Positions 23,782 to 36,300 of a stretch of DNA of 64,000 bases are shown here, one piece after another. The translations under genes and the position numbers were made by a program. Location of the stretch: assembly GCF_954871325.1 (NCBI RefSeq), contig NC_088776.1, forward strand, positions 57,436,954 to 57,500,953, given 5' to 3'. How positions within the stretch are numbered: the first letter of the stretch is position 1; each line of letters opens with the position of its first letter. The notes below the pieces were generated by a model. That model did not search any database and was not told where the DNA came from. It worked only from the letters and a program-made list of their open reading frames with translations. This DNA is from Gordionus sp. m RMFG-2023. Its lineage: Eukaryota; Nematomorpha; Gordioida; Chordodea; Parachordodidae.

Positions 23782-24118
23782 CCTTAAATATTTTTTCTAA
23801 ATTCTCGAGTAAAGTTAAATAATTTATATTATCTAAATTATTAGAAAAATATAAATTTTTAATTTTAATTAAAATATCATTGCCTATATAGGCCAATAAT
23901 AAATCTTTTTTTTAATTTTGATCGAAAATATTTTTTACCTTGAAAATGAGTTCTATATTATATAGGTAATCCTGTATAATCTTTTTCTTTTCTGAATTCA
24001 AGAATATGAAATTGAGTATGTTCTTCAATCTTCTTCAGAGGCATGTTATAATTTTAATCTTTTTATTTAAAATAATTCGTCGTCGTCAAAAATGACTTTA
24101 AATAAATCGTCGCCAAAT

Positions 24119-24560
24119 GAAATGTATTCAGAACAATAATATAAAGTGATTTACTTCATATAATAAAATATATATATATGTTTTTTCTATTTTTCTAAAT
24201 TGTAATAAATTGTAGCTTTAAGCAAATAAAAATTAATTTATTAAATACATTACAACTTATAGCGAAAATAAGATGTTTCCACCTGCTCTAGTTTTTGTTC
24301 TGCGCCTCCACCATTTTGTTTATTTGATTATTAACTTATTTATTTTAACAGGGGCTACAAAACAGATTAAAGCACTAACCTCTACAACGAAGCGCTAAAT
24401 AATGATATATATTTTATCATTAAGGGTTTCATAGTTTTGCTGGATAACCCTAAAACATTTATTCAGCATATAACTATTTTGTCAAATGGAGATTTACCAA
24501 ATTAATAAAGAAATTAGAATTTATTATTAAGCATTAAATAATGGCGAAAACCGGATGTTA
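24119..24560 (-). repeat. LTR-like sequence at right side of Gypsy fossil 2
   Basis: Begins gaaatgtattcagaac and ends near aaccggatgtt. Closely matches 504-910. It is followed by the same unique tail as in the A1 copy and then by the A2 5' flank, with a deletion relative to A1 at about 24787 that removes the small ORF. Confidence 0.5.
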
Positions 24561-24807
24561 ACTATATTTATCACAATTTTCTGGAGGATACCATGATGAT
24601 TTTGAGATTGGTCATGGGACTGTAATAATAAAATCTTTTTCTGATTTTTAAATTTAGATGTTGTTTAATTATTGGGAATTTAGGCGAATATCGAGCCAAA
24701 GATGACTCTGGAATATGAGATGGAATAAGATACAACCTAATCATCATCTTAAATTGCCCAAATAAATTTTTCAATACCTATTACTAGTTATAATTTATTT
24801 TTACTAA

Positions 24808-25664
24808 ACATTTAATGTATATTCTTATTAATTACATTATAATCCATCTCTTGTTTTACTTGAATATAATAAAATATAGTATAAATAAATTGTTGATTAC
24901 AATATCATTAATTCTCATAATTCGCAACAGCATTAAAAATTCCATTTTCCACTAGGGTTTAAATAGCATTATACTCTTTGTTTGAGGAGAAATAATAAAC
25001 TGGGGTGAGGTAAAGTTAGAACTTTTTTATTAGCTTAAACTGATATTTGCTAAATCTAACAAATTTTCTAAGGAATGAAAATTTTTCGCTTCCATCCACT
25101 TACCTCGGTAACGTCAGTTCCACTTTTATTCTTTCTGACAAGTTTTTATTATGATAAGATCATCTTTCGATAAATGTCGTAAAGAAAAATTGTTGGGCTA
25201 TAATGTAGTTATAATCAAATAAACATTGGTAAGAAAGTGATATTAATTCGAACAGCATTTATTTATAGAACATTTACATTAGAAAAGAAAATGTATAATA
25301 TTTGGAGAATTGAAAACAAATTTAATTGAAAATAGGTTAGATATGTTTTTCAAAATTCGTTGTATACTATAATTTTATTACCAAAGATTAACCCCAGGTT
25401 AAAAATTTTTTAATACTTTCTGTACGCATTATCGCTTATTATTAAGATCAATGAATTATTTTTAATTCATAGTATATATATACAAAGTATTTCAACTCTA
25501 AAATAAAATAAAATGCTAATCTTTGCACAATATAATTTTAAAAAAAATCTAATTTTACTTAGATAAAATTTTTAAGTATTTTCAATAAATAAATTGTAAT
25601 TTTAAATCGTTTTTTTAAATAAAATAAAAATTTAATTTTTAAAATTATATAACTAGTCAAGAAA
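24808..25664 (+). promoter_or_regulatory. 5' flank of gene copy A2
   Basis: Matches 1381-2215. It contains the same TATA-like runs and the gaggagaaataataaact block near 24985. No ORF is supported. Confidence 0.4.
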
Positions 25665-27606
25665 ATGAGATTAATTCTATTCCTATGCATCTTTGTTTAT
25701 ATCAAAGCCAGTCGGACTCCAAGAGGTTAAAAAAAATTTTTTAATTATGTAATAGAATTGTATTAGATCGTATAATGTCATAATATTGGGTTTAAGTAAT
25801 AGAATATCTATTTTTTAACGAGGTAGAAAAAAATAAGAAAAGTTATTTTATAGATCGGAAATAAAATAGATAGAGAAAAATATATGATTCTCCTATATTT
25901 TAAACTAATCTTGCCAACTAATATCCCGTGGGATATTTGTTTTTAATTATTCTCTAATACAGTTGGTCAAATATGGAATAACCTCTTGTCCTTATCTATG
26001 GTGAAGTGTATGTAAGACAAAGTCATCGCGATTAGTGTAGAATGATATCCTTTAAAATAAATACCTTTTTGGGTTATAAACGACGTGATTTATATGACGT
26101 TCAGTAATTCCATAAAGCATATCATTAGAAATTTTGTCAATTTGTCTGAGATTCAAAATAGCTTACCAACTTGTTTGTGACATTTAAAATATTCGAAAGC
26201 TTATTTTTGTCATTATTTATATTTTTTCAATTTAGGATCGGAATTTATATTGTAGCAAAGATATTAATTTTTTTAAATTAACGTGGAATATTTTCTTGAC
26301 TTCTATAAACATCGTCATGAATGAATGAGCTTAACTTTTTCCTTGTATTAGCAGACTTAAATAGTCAATATATACGAATTATTTTATACAATCTAAATGT
26401 CGATATCGATAGGTTAAGTGAGGTTATTTTATCTTTGTTGTCTATTTAAGTGTAATAAAATTATTAAATTTTCTTTAAGCTATAATTATCGGTATATTCT
26501 AGGTCATGTGTTGGTAGAATTGCTGGCTGAGGGTAATATCTATGATAGACATTATAATATTAATATAGAAAAGAAGGAGAAAGTCTTTATAACAATGAAA
26601 TTTATATTTAATTTGTCACATTTAAATAGTCACATGATTCAAACACCTGGAACTATAAATAATATTAAAATCACATATTGACTTTACTATAATGTAAATT
26701 AAACAATTTTTATTAGTTATAACGACTGAGTTCAAAAAACTATGTTGGCCGAAACATATTGATGATTATCCTAACTTTTTCGATATACGTAATACTACAG
26801 ATGTAGTCGAGTGAGAAATTATTATTTTATGAAATAATGTACAAGCGTGCCATATAAGAATATTATTTAAATCTATATTAGTTTGAAAATTATATCTGCT
26901 TTCTTTTAAAATTAAATATTATTTCTAAAAATAATAGACAGAAGATTTAATTAATTTATATATGAATCTATATTTGAAAAAAGGTTTAAGGATTTATATC
27001 TTAGTAGAGGAGATAATAATTCAATAATATCCATTATCCAAGGGGGTGATAATAACCTAGATACATATTCGTCAAATAATATTACCTTAAAAACGTTGAT
27101 TTTATTTGACCGGCTTCAATTATTAAACCTAATGCAACATTACAGCTAATGTAAGTAGCCATTATTATACATATTAGTAACTTTCTTTTAGTTCGAGATT
27201 GATTTGCAAAGCATTGGTGCATCAATTATATTCTGTATGTTGCCTTTAAACAATTTTATGACAAACGTGTGTATGGAATTCATGAACACAAATGTGAGTT
27301 AGAAAGGAAGGAAGGAAGGAAGGAAGGAAGGATGGAAGGAAGTAAGGAAGGAAGGAGGAATTTAATGAAAAGTGTTGTTAAATAATTTTTTGTTTATATT
27401 TAAATTTATTTATGTAGCTTACAATAACCGTTACGAATCAAAATGTACTGTTGAATTTAATACGTTGGAACTCTGCAAGTTTAACCACATACCAAAATTA
27501 TTTGTTATATCGATTATCATGGAGATTTCCAACAGGGAATTTTTATCAATATCATTTTTCAGGTGGAATTATAAATATTTCTTGCATTGTTACACACTGC
27601 ATATAA
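25665..27606 (+). pseudogene. Gene copy A2: multi-exon predicted secreted protein, type A
   Basis: Proposed exons are 25665-25725 (MRLILFLCIFVYIKA, then SRTPR), 25963-26011 (VGQIWNNLLSLSMVKC), 26041-26084, 26129-26172, 26236-26313 (DRNLYCSKDINFFKLTWNIF), about 26502-26630 (LLAEGNIYDRHYNINIEKKE), 26717-26810, 27005-27146, 27192-27293 and 27418-27606. The first five exons are open and their phases agree (1, 2, 1, 0, 0). This is the best copy for the 5' half. A deletion inside the LRLNELNLTL part of the ninth exon puts a stop before the donor. The terminal exon is fully open to IVTHCI and stop. It shares many variants with A4. A MULE lies in its downstream spacer. Family unknown. Confidence 0.6.
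27305..27358 (+). repeat. (GGAA)n tract in penultimate intron of A2
   Basis: About 54 bp, interrupted by single T substitutions. It is at the same position relative to the donor (27294) as in A1. Confidence 0.9.
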
Positions 27607-28447
27607 ATAAATTTATTATGATACAAATTATATTAATATTTTAATGATATATTGCATCATTCATTTTATTTAAAAAAAATTAATATACACCGAATAATAG
27701 TCACTGGCCCTCAATTTCTTAAATATTAAGTAATACTTGATATGACCATTTTCCTCATAATTTAGATTTATGAAAAGATGAAAAAGCTTTTAAAGAAGAG
27801 GAAGTTTAGAAGGAAGGGTATGCAGCCTATAAAATATATAATTGCTAAATTAAAAATAATTAATATCATATATTAAATATTAAGGATTATTTATTATTGC
27901 ATAGTCCATTCAACCCTATCCAAATTCAATGAAAATTAAAAAAATCTAAAAAATATCAAAAGAGTATGCAGCCTATAAAATATATAATTGCTAAATTAAA
28001 AATAATTAATATCATATATTAAATATTAAGGATTATTTATTATTGCATAGTCCATTCAACCCTATCCAAATTCAATGAAAATTAAAAAAATCTAAAAAAT
28101 ATCAAAAAAAAAATTAAATAAAAATTAAAGCAAAAATATTATATCTAAAATTTAAAAAATGTTAAAAAGTTAACGTACTTCTCCAATTATAACACGTATT
28201 ATTACGTATAATATTATAAGAAAATTATCTATATAAAAAAAATTTATTGTCTGTTGTAAAACAAAATTTGAATGTCACAACAAGTTAACTTAAAATATTT
28301 ATTTTAATTTTTATTCATATGATAATTAATTGATAGAATTATTTATAAGAATGTATTATTGTATATATTAAGTTAAGGACCTTTAGTACAAGCATTCGAA
28401 TGGATATAACTATTTGTTGCATATAAAATAACGATGATATATTAAAT
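27607..28447. other. A2 downstream spacer with a 146-bp tandem duplication
   Basis: No gene is seen. A segment starting gtatgcagcctat at 27818 is repeated at 27964, a near-identical 146-bp tandem duplication absent from A1, A3 and A4. Confidence 0.8.
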
Positions 28448-30610
28448 GGTTCCACGTCATTACAGAGAAACCATTACAGAAAATGTATTTTACAGAGAAA
28501 CCTTTATAGACAAAACAATAATAGAGAATGCACTTGTAGAGAAAACGATTATAGAGAAAGTCGTTTATAGATAATTATTTTATAGAGAAAATAATTATAG
28601 AGAATGTCGTTTACAGAGAATGATTTTATAGAGAATGATTTTACAGAGAATGCTTTTATAGAGAATGATTTTATAGAGAATGATTTTACAGAGAATGATT
28701 TTACAGAGAATGATTTTATTGAGAATGTATTTTAGAGAATTATTTTATAAAAATTTTATTTAAAGAATATGATTATTTTATAAAAAAAATTATTTAATAT
28801 TAGTATTCGGTTCACCAGCTAGTGTTGATTCGTAGCAATTCTATAGAGAAATGCTAAATATTGGCGACCTACTCAAGTATTCTATCCAGGGGGCGAGTAT
28901 CCCTATTTTCCTGATAGAATTCAGAGGCACATAATTCTTGAAATCCATGAATTACATCCTCCAACTGGTACATATGCCAGTGACATTAACATTTTTATGT
29001 ACATAGCAAAATTTGTTTGCGTTTTATATGCATTGCAAATTAATGAATTTATTTGAACAGTGCGCCATATGCATTGCGACATATGAAACAGGCACCCGCG
29101 GATCGCAGTTAGTGGAAACGACTGTTTAAAAGCAGATAAGGCTGCTAATTTAAAGTCGATTATGATGAATTTAGGATTTAAAAAAATTTGGAAATTTTTT
29201 ATTTGATTGAAAATATTAAGTTAATCTTGTTGGCGACGTGATGTCATCAGGACATAAATAGCTGGAAAATGGTTTTATGTTTCATCCCGTGGATGGTGTA
29301 TATTTGCTGGAAGAGAGGAGGACATGTCTTGAATGTGCCATCTGCATACCATTTATCACATGTTGATAAAAATTTTAAATTTTTTATGGTTGAAAATATG
29401 AGGCATCGGTGATCATGATGACCACTATCATATAACAAAATTTGTTCATCATTATTGAATAATTGATATTCAATAGGTATGACCAAGTCAATCAGGCTTA
29501 AGGGAACGGCAGGCGCTTTTCCTACTTGGCGTCTTCTTCTTTGAATTGTCCCTTTAATTAAGGAACAACTAGGCATTTTCACAATGGCGGCTATAGATAT
29601 ATTGCTAGATATATCGGCCATTATATTATTGGGCAGAGATTGGGTACTAGAAGCCTCTTGTTTGATTTTATTCATCTCTTTTCTTGCTTCAATATCAGCA
29701 ATGTCTGGTACATGATTATGTTTTTATTGTGGAATATAGGTATTCCGTTCTTAGTTCGGGCGCGCCCACTGCATTCATCCACATGGAATTGAATACATCT
29801 CCAATAGGTTGCTTGATTTGATGTTTTTTCCTTTTGAAAGAGGAATCAAGAAGTAGTAATTGATTGTTTCGACTACTTAAAATAAATTCAGCCATAATTT
29901 TAAAAAAAATGTGAAAAAATTTACAGAAAAAGACAATTATATAGAAAAAAATTTATAGAAAAAACAATGATAGAGAGCCGTATATAAAATAACATAGATT
30001 GTTTTAAATTGATAAACAATTATGCCATAAAAATATTTTGATATAGCACACTGATTGTACGATTAAGGTGACAAATATATTTTAACTAAAGAAAGAATTA
30101 TCCGTGTTTCACAACTAACTCTTAATATTTTGCAGATTGTAATAATTTTCTTACAATAAAAACTGCCCAATAATTAGCTTATATAAGGTAATTTTAATAT
30201 TTCATATAATTTTTTTCCCACTTTAACTATGCAGAGCACACAAATTTGCAAAAAATTAATAACATTTTTTATAAAATAATCATATTTAAAAATTTTTTTT
30301 ATAAAATAATCATATTTAAAAATTTTTTTTATAAAATAATCATATTTAAAAAAAATTTTTATAAATTTTTTTTATAAAATAATTCTCTATAAAATACATT
30401 CTCTATAAAATCATTCTCTATAAAAACTTTCTCTATAAAATCATTCTCTGTAAAATCTCTGTAAAATCATTCTCTGTAAAATCATTCTCTGTAAAATCAT
30501 TCTCTGTAAAATCATTATCTGTAAACGACATTCTCTATAATGGTTTTCTCTGTAAAAGTTTCTCTATAATTGTTTTCTCTTTAATAGTTTCTCTGTAATG
30601 ACGCGATACC
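28448..30610 (-). mobile_element. Mutator-like (MULE) element with terminal inverted repeats and 9-bp target duplication
   Basis: The element is 2163 bp. The left end ggttccacgtcattacagag and the inverted right end ggtatcgcgtcattacagag agree at most positions. Both termini continue into arrays of tacagagaatgattt-like subrepeats (to about 28745 on the left, from about 30385 on the right). A 9-bp duplication ATATTAAAT flanks it at 28439-28447 and 30611-30619. A1, A3 and A4 all carry the unoccupied site (atattaaataaata). The single transposase relic is incomplete, so the copy could move only with help in trans. Confidence 0.93.
29247..29893 (-). pseudogene. Truncated MULE transposase
   Basis: The minus strand shows MAEFILSSRNNQLLLLDSSF near 29893, a FLYWCH-like N-terminus. 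After a stop and an apparent internal deletion comes a 142-codon frame (29247-29675) with SLIKGTIQRRRRQ, RCLIFSTIKNLKFL and CDKWYADGTFKTCPPLFQQI. This last motif is the start of the MULE transposase catalytic domain and carries its first Asp. The remaining catalytic domain is missing, and the frame ends soon after YTIHGMKHK. The FLYWCH zinc-ligand segment is also missing. Confidence 0.85.
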
Positions 30611-30619
30611 ATATTAAAT

Positions 30620-32090
30620 AAATACCCCCATAATGAATAAATATTTAAGTAAATAATTGTAGAAATAAATAATATACGAAAAAGGGGATTAAATATTTTT
30701 AAAAACAGAAAAATATATCAGGTAAAAAAAAATTAAATTAAACGCATCTGCATAGAAACAGGATTAGATTCTTTAAAATATTTTGAAGATATACTATTAA
30801 AATATTTTGGTGGAGGTAAAATAAAATTCCTGGTTATTTTTCCTTAGACGTTTATAGTATTCGTTGAACACATAAGTTTAAAAAAATGACAATAATTTAT
30901 GGCGAACTGTCTGAAATTCATAGGGTATACATGAATAAAATTCAAACAAGATCATGTTTTTCAAGATTGATAAAACGTGGGAATGATATAAGTTTTTAAA
31001 AATTTGATGTAAACCTAGAGTGCATAGTCTTAAAGTTTCGATATTAAAACATAGGGGTCAATCTCGCTCTAAAAAAAATGTTAAAATTATTTTAAAAATT
31101 GCATTTAGCTAACATTATCCATACACATATATCGGTTGTTATATTATCCGTAGTATTTATATATTTGATTGGAACAAATATCAATTTAGAAATGCTTATA
31201 TAAAATTATTTACACATAACCGATCTGAAGTTATTTTTTATTGAATAATCATTCATTTTCCAATAACTAATGCATTATTAAAATACTAAATAAATTTAAG
31301 TTTATATATGGTTGTTCCGGGCATATTACACCGGGAATGAATATATTGAAGGAAATATTACCAAAATTCCCAATTTTTTAAATATTTTTTAAAAATCATT
31401 AAAAAAAGTTATCGCAATGCATTGAATGTGCTGCACATGGAATTTTAATAATTAAAGATATATTTACCATGCAGCGAAAAATATATATAAGGACTTACAC
31501 CATAACTATAGAAATTAATTGGAAATAAATAATGTCATTTCTGCAAAACTAAAAAAGAAATAAGGTAATAATTAACCGTACAATTGCCAAGTCTACCACG
31601 TTAGGATGGTGTAAGCTCCAAATAGTTAGCCGAGCAATTAGAAGCACTAGAAATGAATCATAAGTCATTTTTAGTGCTTTTGTGCTTCATATCATAGTAT
31701 AGCCAAAAAGGTCGATTGAAAGCATAAACAATAAAATATATATCATTCTTTAGTGTTTCGTTAGTAGAGGTTAGTGCTACAATAAGTTTAGTAGCCTAAA
31801 TTAAGAATCAAAAGTTATTTGTGAAATATACAAAAATAAGCAAATAAAGGCGACATGCCAAAACAAAATAAAAGCAATGAACTTTTACTTTTCACTAATA
31901 TTTAGTGCTTAATTAATGTATTTAAATTCTTTTATTAACTTAATAAACGACGTGGTAAATTAAGTTAGAAGTTAAATAAAAATAATGACACAGATTACTG
32001 GAAGATAATAGGCCATCGGAAATTAAAAAAATCAGAAACATTTATTGGTGTTGAAAGGGTTGATTATAATAGAAATGAAATCTATATTTC
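30620..32090. other. A2-B2 spacer, hairpin and possible ORF remnant
   Basis: Matches the other spacers. Positions 31312-31545 correspond to the ORF at 43165-43428 but with frame-changing indels. The AGCACTAGAAATGA ... TCATTTTTAGTGCT hairpin lies at 31643-31679. The small upstream ORF relic is at about 31995-32090. Confidence 0.6.
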
Positions 32091-32590
32091 ATAACGATTT
32101 TACTAAACATTTAATTTATATTCTTATTATTTGCATATTATTTAATTCACAAAATATTCTAAGGAATTTTCCAACCCTATTTATTAAATAACAAATTCAT
32201 ATTCATTTTTTGAGGAGAAGTCATTTTTATTAAAATAAACAAATTTGTTAGGGAGGGATTTCCCGCTTATCCATTATTCAAGGTTAAAAATACCGACAAA
32301 ATTATTAAATATTAATATCTTCTGCTCACATTATCTCTTATTATTAAGATCGATACATTTTTGAAATTTATATTCCATAGATAACCCATTTTTCAAGGTT
32401 AAATGTCAAATCTAAAATATTTTAAAATGATTTTTAATATTTTTTTGAGAACATTATTTCTTATCAAAGATATTTTCTTTTATAATAATTGTAAAAAAAA
32501 AATTATTTTTCTTATACAAGATTCTTATATATTTAACTACATTGTAATTATAAATCGTCCTTAAATTATATAACTAGAATTTTCAAGATC
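32090..32590 (+). promoter_or_regulatory. 5' flank of gene copy B2
   Basis: Matches the B1 and B3 5' flanks but lacks a segment of roughly 250-300 bp near 32270. No ORF is seen. Confidence 0.4.
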
Positions 32591-35099
32591 ATGCGATTCA
32601 TTATATTCCTATGCATCTTTGTTTTTAAAGCCAATCCAATTCCAAGTGGTTAAAAGAATTTTTATAATTATATATGTATTAGAAATGTCATTCGTTGGCT
32701 TAAAGAAAACGAGGTAGAAAAAAAGAGAAAAAATCTTTGTAGTAGGAAATAGAATAGATAAAGGAATTTAATTGCTCGATTCTCCTATACTTTGAGCTAA
32801 TCTTGCTAACTGATACACCGTTCTATATAGGTGTAGTAGTTTAATATGGAATACCCTCCTATCCTTGTCTAAGATGAAATGTATGCGAGACAAAATAAAC
32901 AATGATATCCTTGGAAATATCTACCTTTTTGAATATAAACGACGTGATTTATTTGATGTACAGTAATTTGATAAAGCATGTCATTAGAATTTTGTCAATT
33001 TATTTGAGGTTCAAAATAGCTTATCAACTAGCTTGTGACATGTCCAATATTAGAATATAAGTATTTATATTTTATTTCAGGATCGGAATTTTTATTGTAG
33101 TAAAGATATTAATTATTTTAAATTAACGTGGAACATTTTTTTGATTTTCCATATCATCGCAGTGAATGAATGAGCTAAACACTTTCCTTATATTAATACA
33201 ATTATGTATTTAGCAGATATAAATTGCAAATATATACGAATTAAGGTTTGGCCTTAAAGAATTTAAAAAATTATTCTTATAAATATCGTTTTACACAATC
33301 CAAGGGTTTATTTTCGATAAGGATAATTTGAATGAGGTGACTTTTCTGTGTATATTTTCTCTTTGAAATTTAGATACTTAATGTTAAACTGTTGGTTTAT
33401 TTAAGTATAATAAAATTGAAATGGAATAACTATAGAATTATTTGCTAAAGGGAATATATTTGATAGATGAAGAATTTTTAATTTGATATAATTATTCCAT
33501 TAGGTTCTTATAATTAATTTAGCAAAAATGGGAATAGTCTATATATCAATGAGAATTATATTTAATTTGTCGCATCATGATTCAAAAAAAACACCCGGGG
33601 TTCTAAATAATATCAAAAAATATTAAATTTACTATACTGTAATAAAACATTATAGCTGTAACCACTGAACTCAGACAACTATGTTGGACGAAACATAAGC
33701 ATGATTATCCTAACCTATTCAATACTATAGATGATTACGAGTGAGAAATTAATATTTTATGAAATAACGTAGAAGCGTGGTATATGAGAATATATTTTAG
33801 ATCATATTAGATTGAGAATTATTAAACAATAATTTTTTTTTCTAATCTTTTTCCAAAATCACAGAATATCTATTTTTAAGTTTCCATAGGTAAAGGCTTG
33901 AAGCAGAAGGCAAATATGATTTTATTTTAATTATAAAAAATTAATGTAATTTATTTGAAGACAGATGATTCACATGATGCTAGTGTCAACATCTGGATTG
34001 AGATCCAAATTATTTTAAAAACAATAGTGATCACATCTTAAGATTAATATATGTATTAGAGTTTGGTATTTCTTTAACCAGAGAGTCATTATGTTAAAAA
34101 TTTATATTTTAGAAGGATTTAAAAATTCTGATCCAACATTAAATAGGTTTAAGGCGAAATCTGGCTATCAACAATTTCAGCGTTAGATTTATTCGATAAT
34201 TACTTCATTTTATAGTAACATTTTTATTTATGCTCCTCATAAACACCCTCCCCCCCCCCCTTGCTTCCAAAGTCAAAATTTTCAACAAAATCGAATTCCA
34301 TAATTTTAATAATAAATTAATTTTTTAAAAAAAATAATATTAACTATGGAGGCACTCTAAATGTCTCTTTTCCATTAAATCTGTTTTCTTTAAAATATTT
34401 TTTGACGATAATAATATACAGAAAATTCAGTTTTTATTATATATGAATGATAATAAATAAAGTTTTTCAATTACATCTTAGTAGAGGAGAAAATAATTCA
34501 ATAATATCCTTTATCCAAGGGGGGTGATAGAAACCTAGATACATATTCATCAAACAATATTACCAACAAAACGATAAATTTATTTGAGAGGCCTCAATTA
34601 TTAAACCTAATGCGATTGAACGAACTCAATTTAACATTAAATATTATAGCGGATGTGAGTAGTCATTATTTATATAAATTAGCAACCTTTTTTTAGTTCA
34701 TAATTGGTTTTAATAACATTAGCGCTACGATTATGCTATGTATGATGACTTTAAACAATTTTGTCACAAATATGTGCGTGGAACTATTAAACTCAAATGT
34801 GAGTTAGGAAGGAAGAAAGCAAGGAAGGAAAGATGGAAGGAAGGAAGGATGAAAAGTGAAGTTTAATAATAATAAAGTTAAATAATTTTTGTTTATATTT
34901 AAATTTATTTATGTAGTTTACAATAACAGTTAGGAATCAAAATATAACGTTAAAATTAATATATTACAACTTCACAAGTTTAACCGCATATCCAAATTAT
35001 TTATTTTATCGATTATCATGGAGCTTACAAACGGGGAATATTTATCATATCAAATTTAGGTGGAATTATAAATATTTCTTCCATTGTCACACACTGTAA
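32591..35099 (+). pseudogene. Gene copy B2: multi-exon predicted secreted protein, type B
   Basis: Exon 1 is 32591-32648 (MRFIIFLCIFVFKA, then NPIPS). A fused exon 2-3 is at about 32840-32943 (LLSLSKMKCMRDK ... EYKRR), and exon 5 is 33081-33161 (DRNFYCSKDINYFKLTWNIF). The later exons are 33656-33740 (LRQLCWTKHKHDYPNLF), 34482-34654, 34697-34798 and 34917-35099. The exon 1 to exon 2 phase does not match under any acceptor I see. The exon at 34482 has one extra G in a G run, which shifts its frame. The terminal exon is open but reads its last third in a different frame from type A, ending FRWNYKYFFHCHTL. Related to A copies throughout; no known family recognised. Confidence 0.55.
34808..34852 (+). 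repeat. Short (GGAA)n tract in penultimate intron of B2
   Basis: About 45 bp and imperfect. Starts 9 bases after the donor at 34799. Confidence 0.85.
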
Positions 35100-36300
35100 T
35101 TAAATATTTCATGAAGCAAATTATCTTTTATAATATATATTCCTGAATTATTTTTATTTAAAATAAATAATATTCCCAAAATTGAATATGATTTAAAAAA
35201 ATGCTTATATGAAATTAGTTAAACATAACCATTCTGAAATTATTAATTTTAAAAAATAATCCTAACCAAACCCTTCCGTTTTACCTAATTTTATTTATTA
35301 GGATATGAGTTTTTCTTATCTTCTAAATATTTCTCTCGGAATGTTTAACAGCAAGCTAGTCTTGTTGCAAAATGCAACACGCATAAAATTAACTGAGATT
35401 TGCTCAGCAAAATATGAGACGGTTTCTTCCCAGAGGCCCCTAGATTTTTTTAAACCAGTTTGAGATGGTAATGAGAAAACTAATCCATCTCTTGTTACTT
35501 GAATATAATAAAATATAGTACAAATAAATTGTTGGTTACAATATCATTAATTCTCATAATTCGCAACAGCATTAAAAATTCCCAGGATTTTCTACTAGGT
35601 TTTAAATAGCATATTATACTCATTCGTTGAGGAGAAATAATAAAGTGGGGTGAGGGAAAGTTAGAATTTTTTTATTAGCTTAAATTGATATTTGCTAAAT
35701 CTACAAATTTTCTAAGGAATGGAAATTTTTCGCTTCCATCCACTTACCTTGGTAACGTAGTTCCACTTTTATTCTTCCTGACAAGTTTTTATTATTATAA
35801 GATCATCTTTCGATAAATGTCGTATAGAAAAATTGTTTGGGGTATAATGTAGTTATAATCAAATAAACATTGGTAAGAAAGTGCCAATCAATTCGAACAA
35901 CATTTATTTATAGAATAGAACATTTACATTAGAAAAGAAAATGAATAATATTTGCAGAATTGAAAACAAATTTAATTGAAAATAGGTTAGATATGTTTTT
36001 CAAAGTTCGTTGTATACTATAATTATATTACCAAAGATTAACCCTAGGTTTAATACTTTCTGTACGCATTATCGCTCATTATTAAGATCAATGAATTATT
36101 TTTAAATGAAATTATATATATACAAGGTATTTCAACTCTAAAATAAAATAAAATGCTAATCTTTGCACAATATAATTTTTAAAAAAATCTAATTTTACTT
36201 AGATAAAATTTTTAAGTATTTTCAATAAATAAATTGTAATTATAAATCGTTTTTTTTTAAAAAAATTAAAAATAAAAATTTTATTTTTAAAATTATATAA
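35100..36300 (+). promoter_or_regulatory. B2 3' flank and A3 5' flank
   Basis: No gene is seen. 35280-35480 matches 50640-50830, the B3 3' flank. From 35483 the sequence matches the A-type 5' flank, with the gaggagaaataata block near 35629. Confidence 0.4.

Larger units (their letters stand above)
18950..24560 (-). mobile_element. Gypsy/Ty3-type LTR fossil 2
   Basis: On the minus strand the order is gag with a zinc knuckle (23206-23781), protease-like region (22907-23104), RT (21818-22724, with a microsatellite block inside), an RNase H-like region (about 20690-21100) and the H2C2 part of integrase (20179-20367). LTR-like sequence lies on both sides (18960-19385 and 24119-24560). It is broken, with many breaks. 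Part of its right side is duplicated at 1-910, so it was in place before the A1/A2 segmental duplication. Confidence 0.7.

Noticed and set aside
26418-26681. Single-exon 87-codon gene
   Set aside because: Its central part matches one exon of the A family (LLAEGNIYDRHYNI). The N-terminal third is intron, and the start codon is not conserved in the other copies.
34247-34262. Poly(C) run as a regulatory or element end
   Set aside because: It lies in the long B-type intron and recurs at 49371-49380 without inverted ends or target duplication. Treated as a simple homopolymer.
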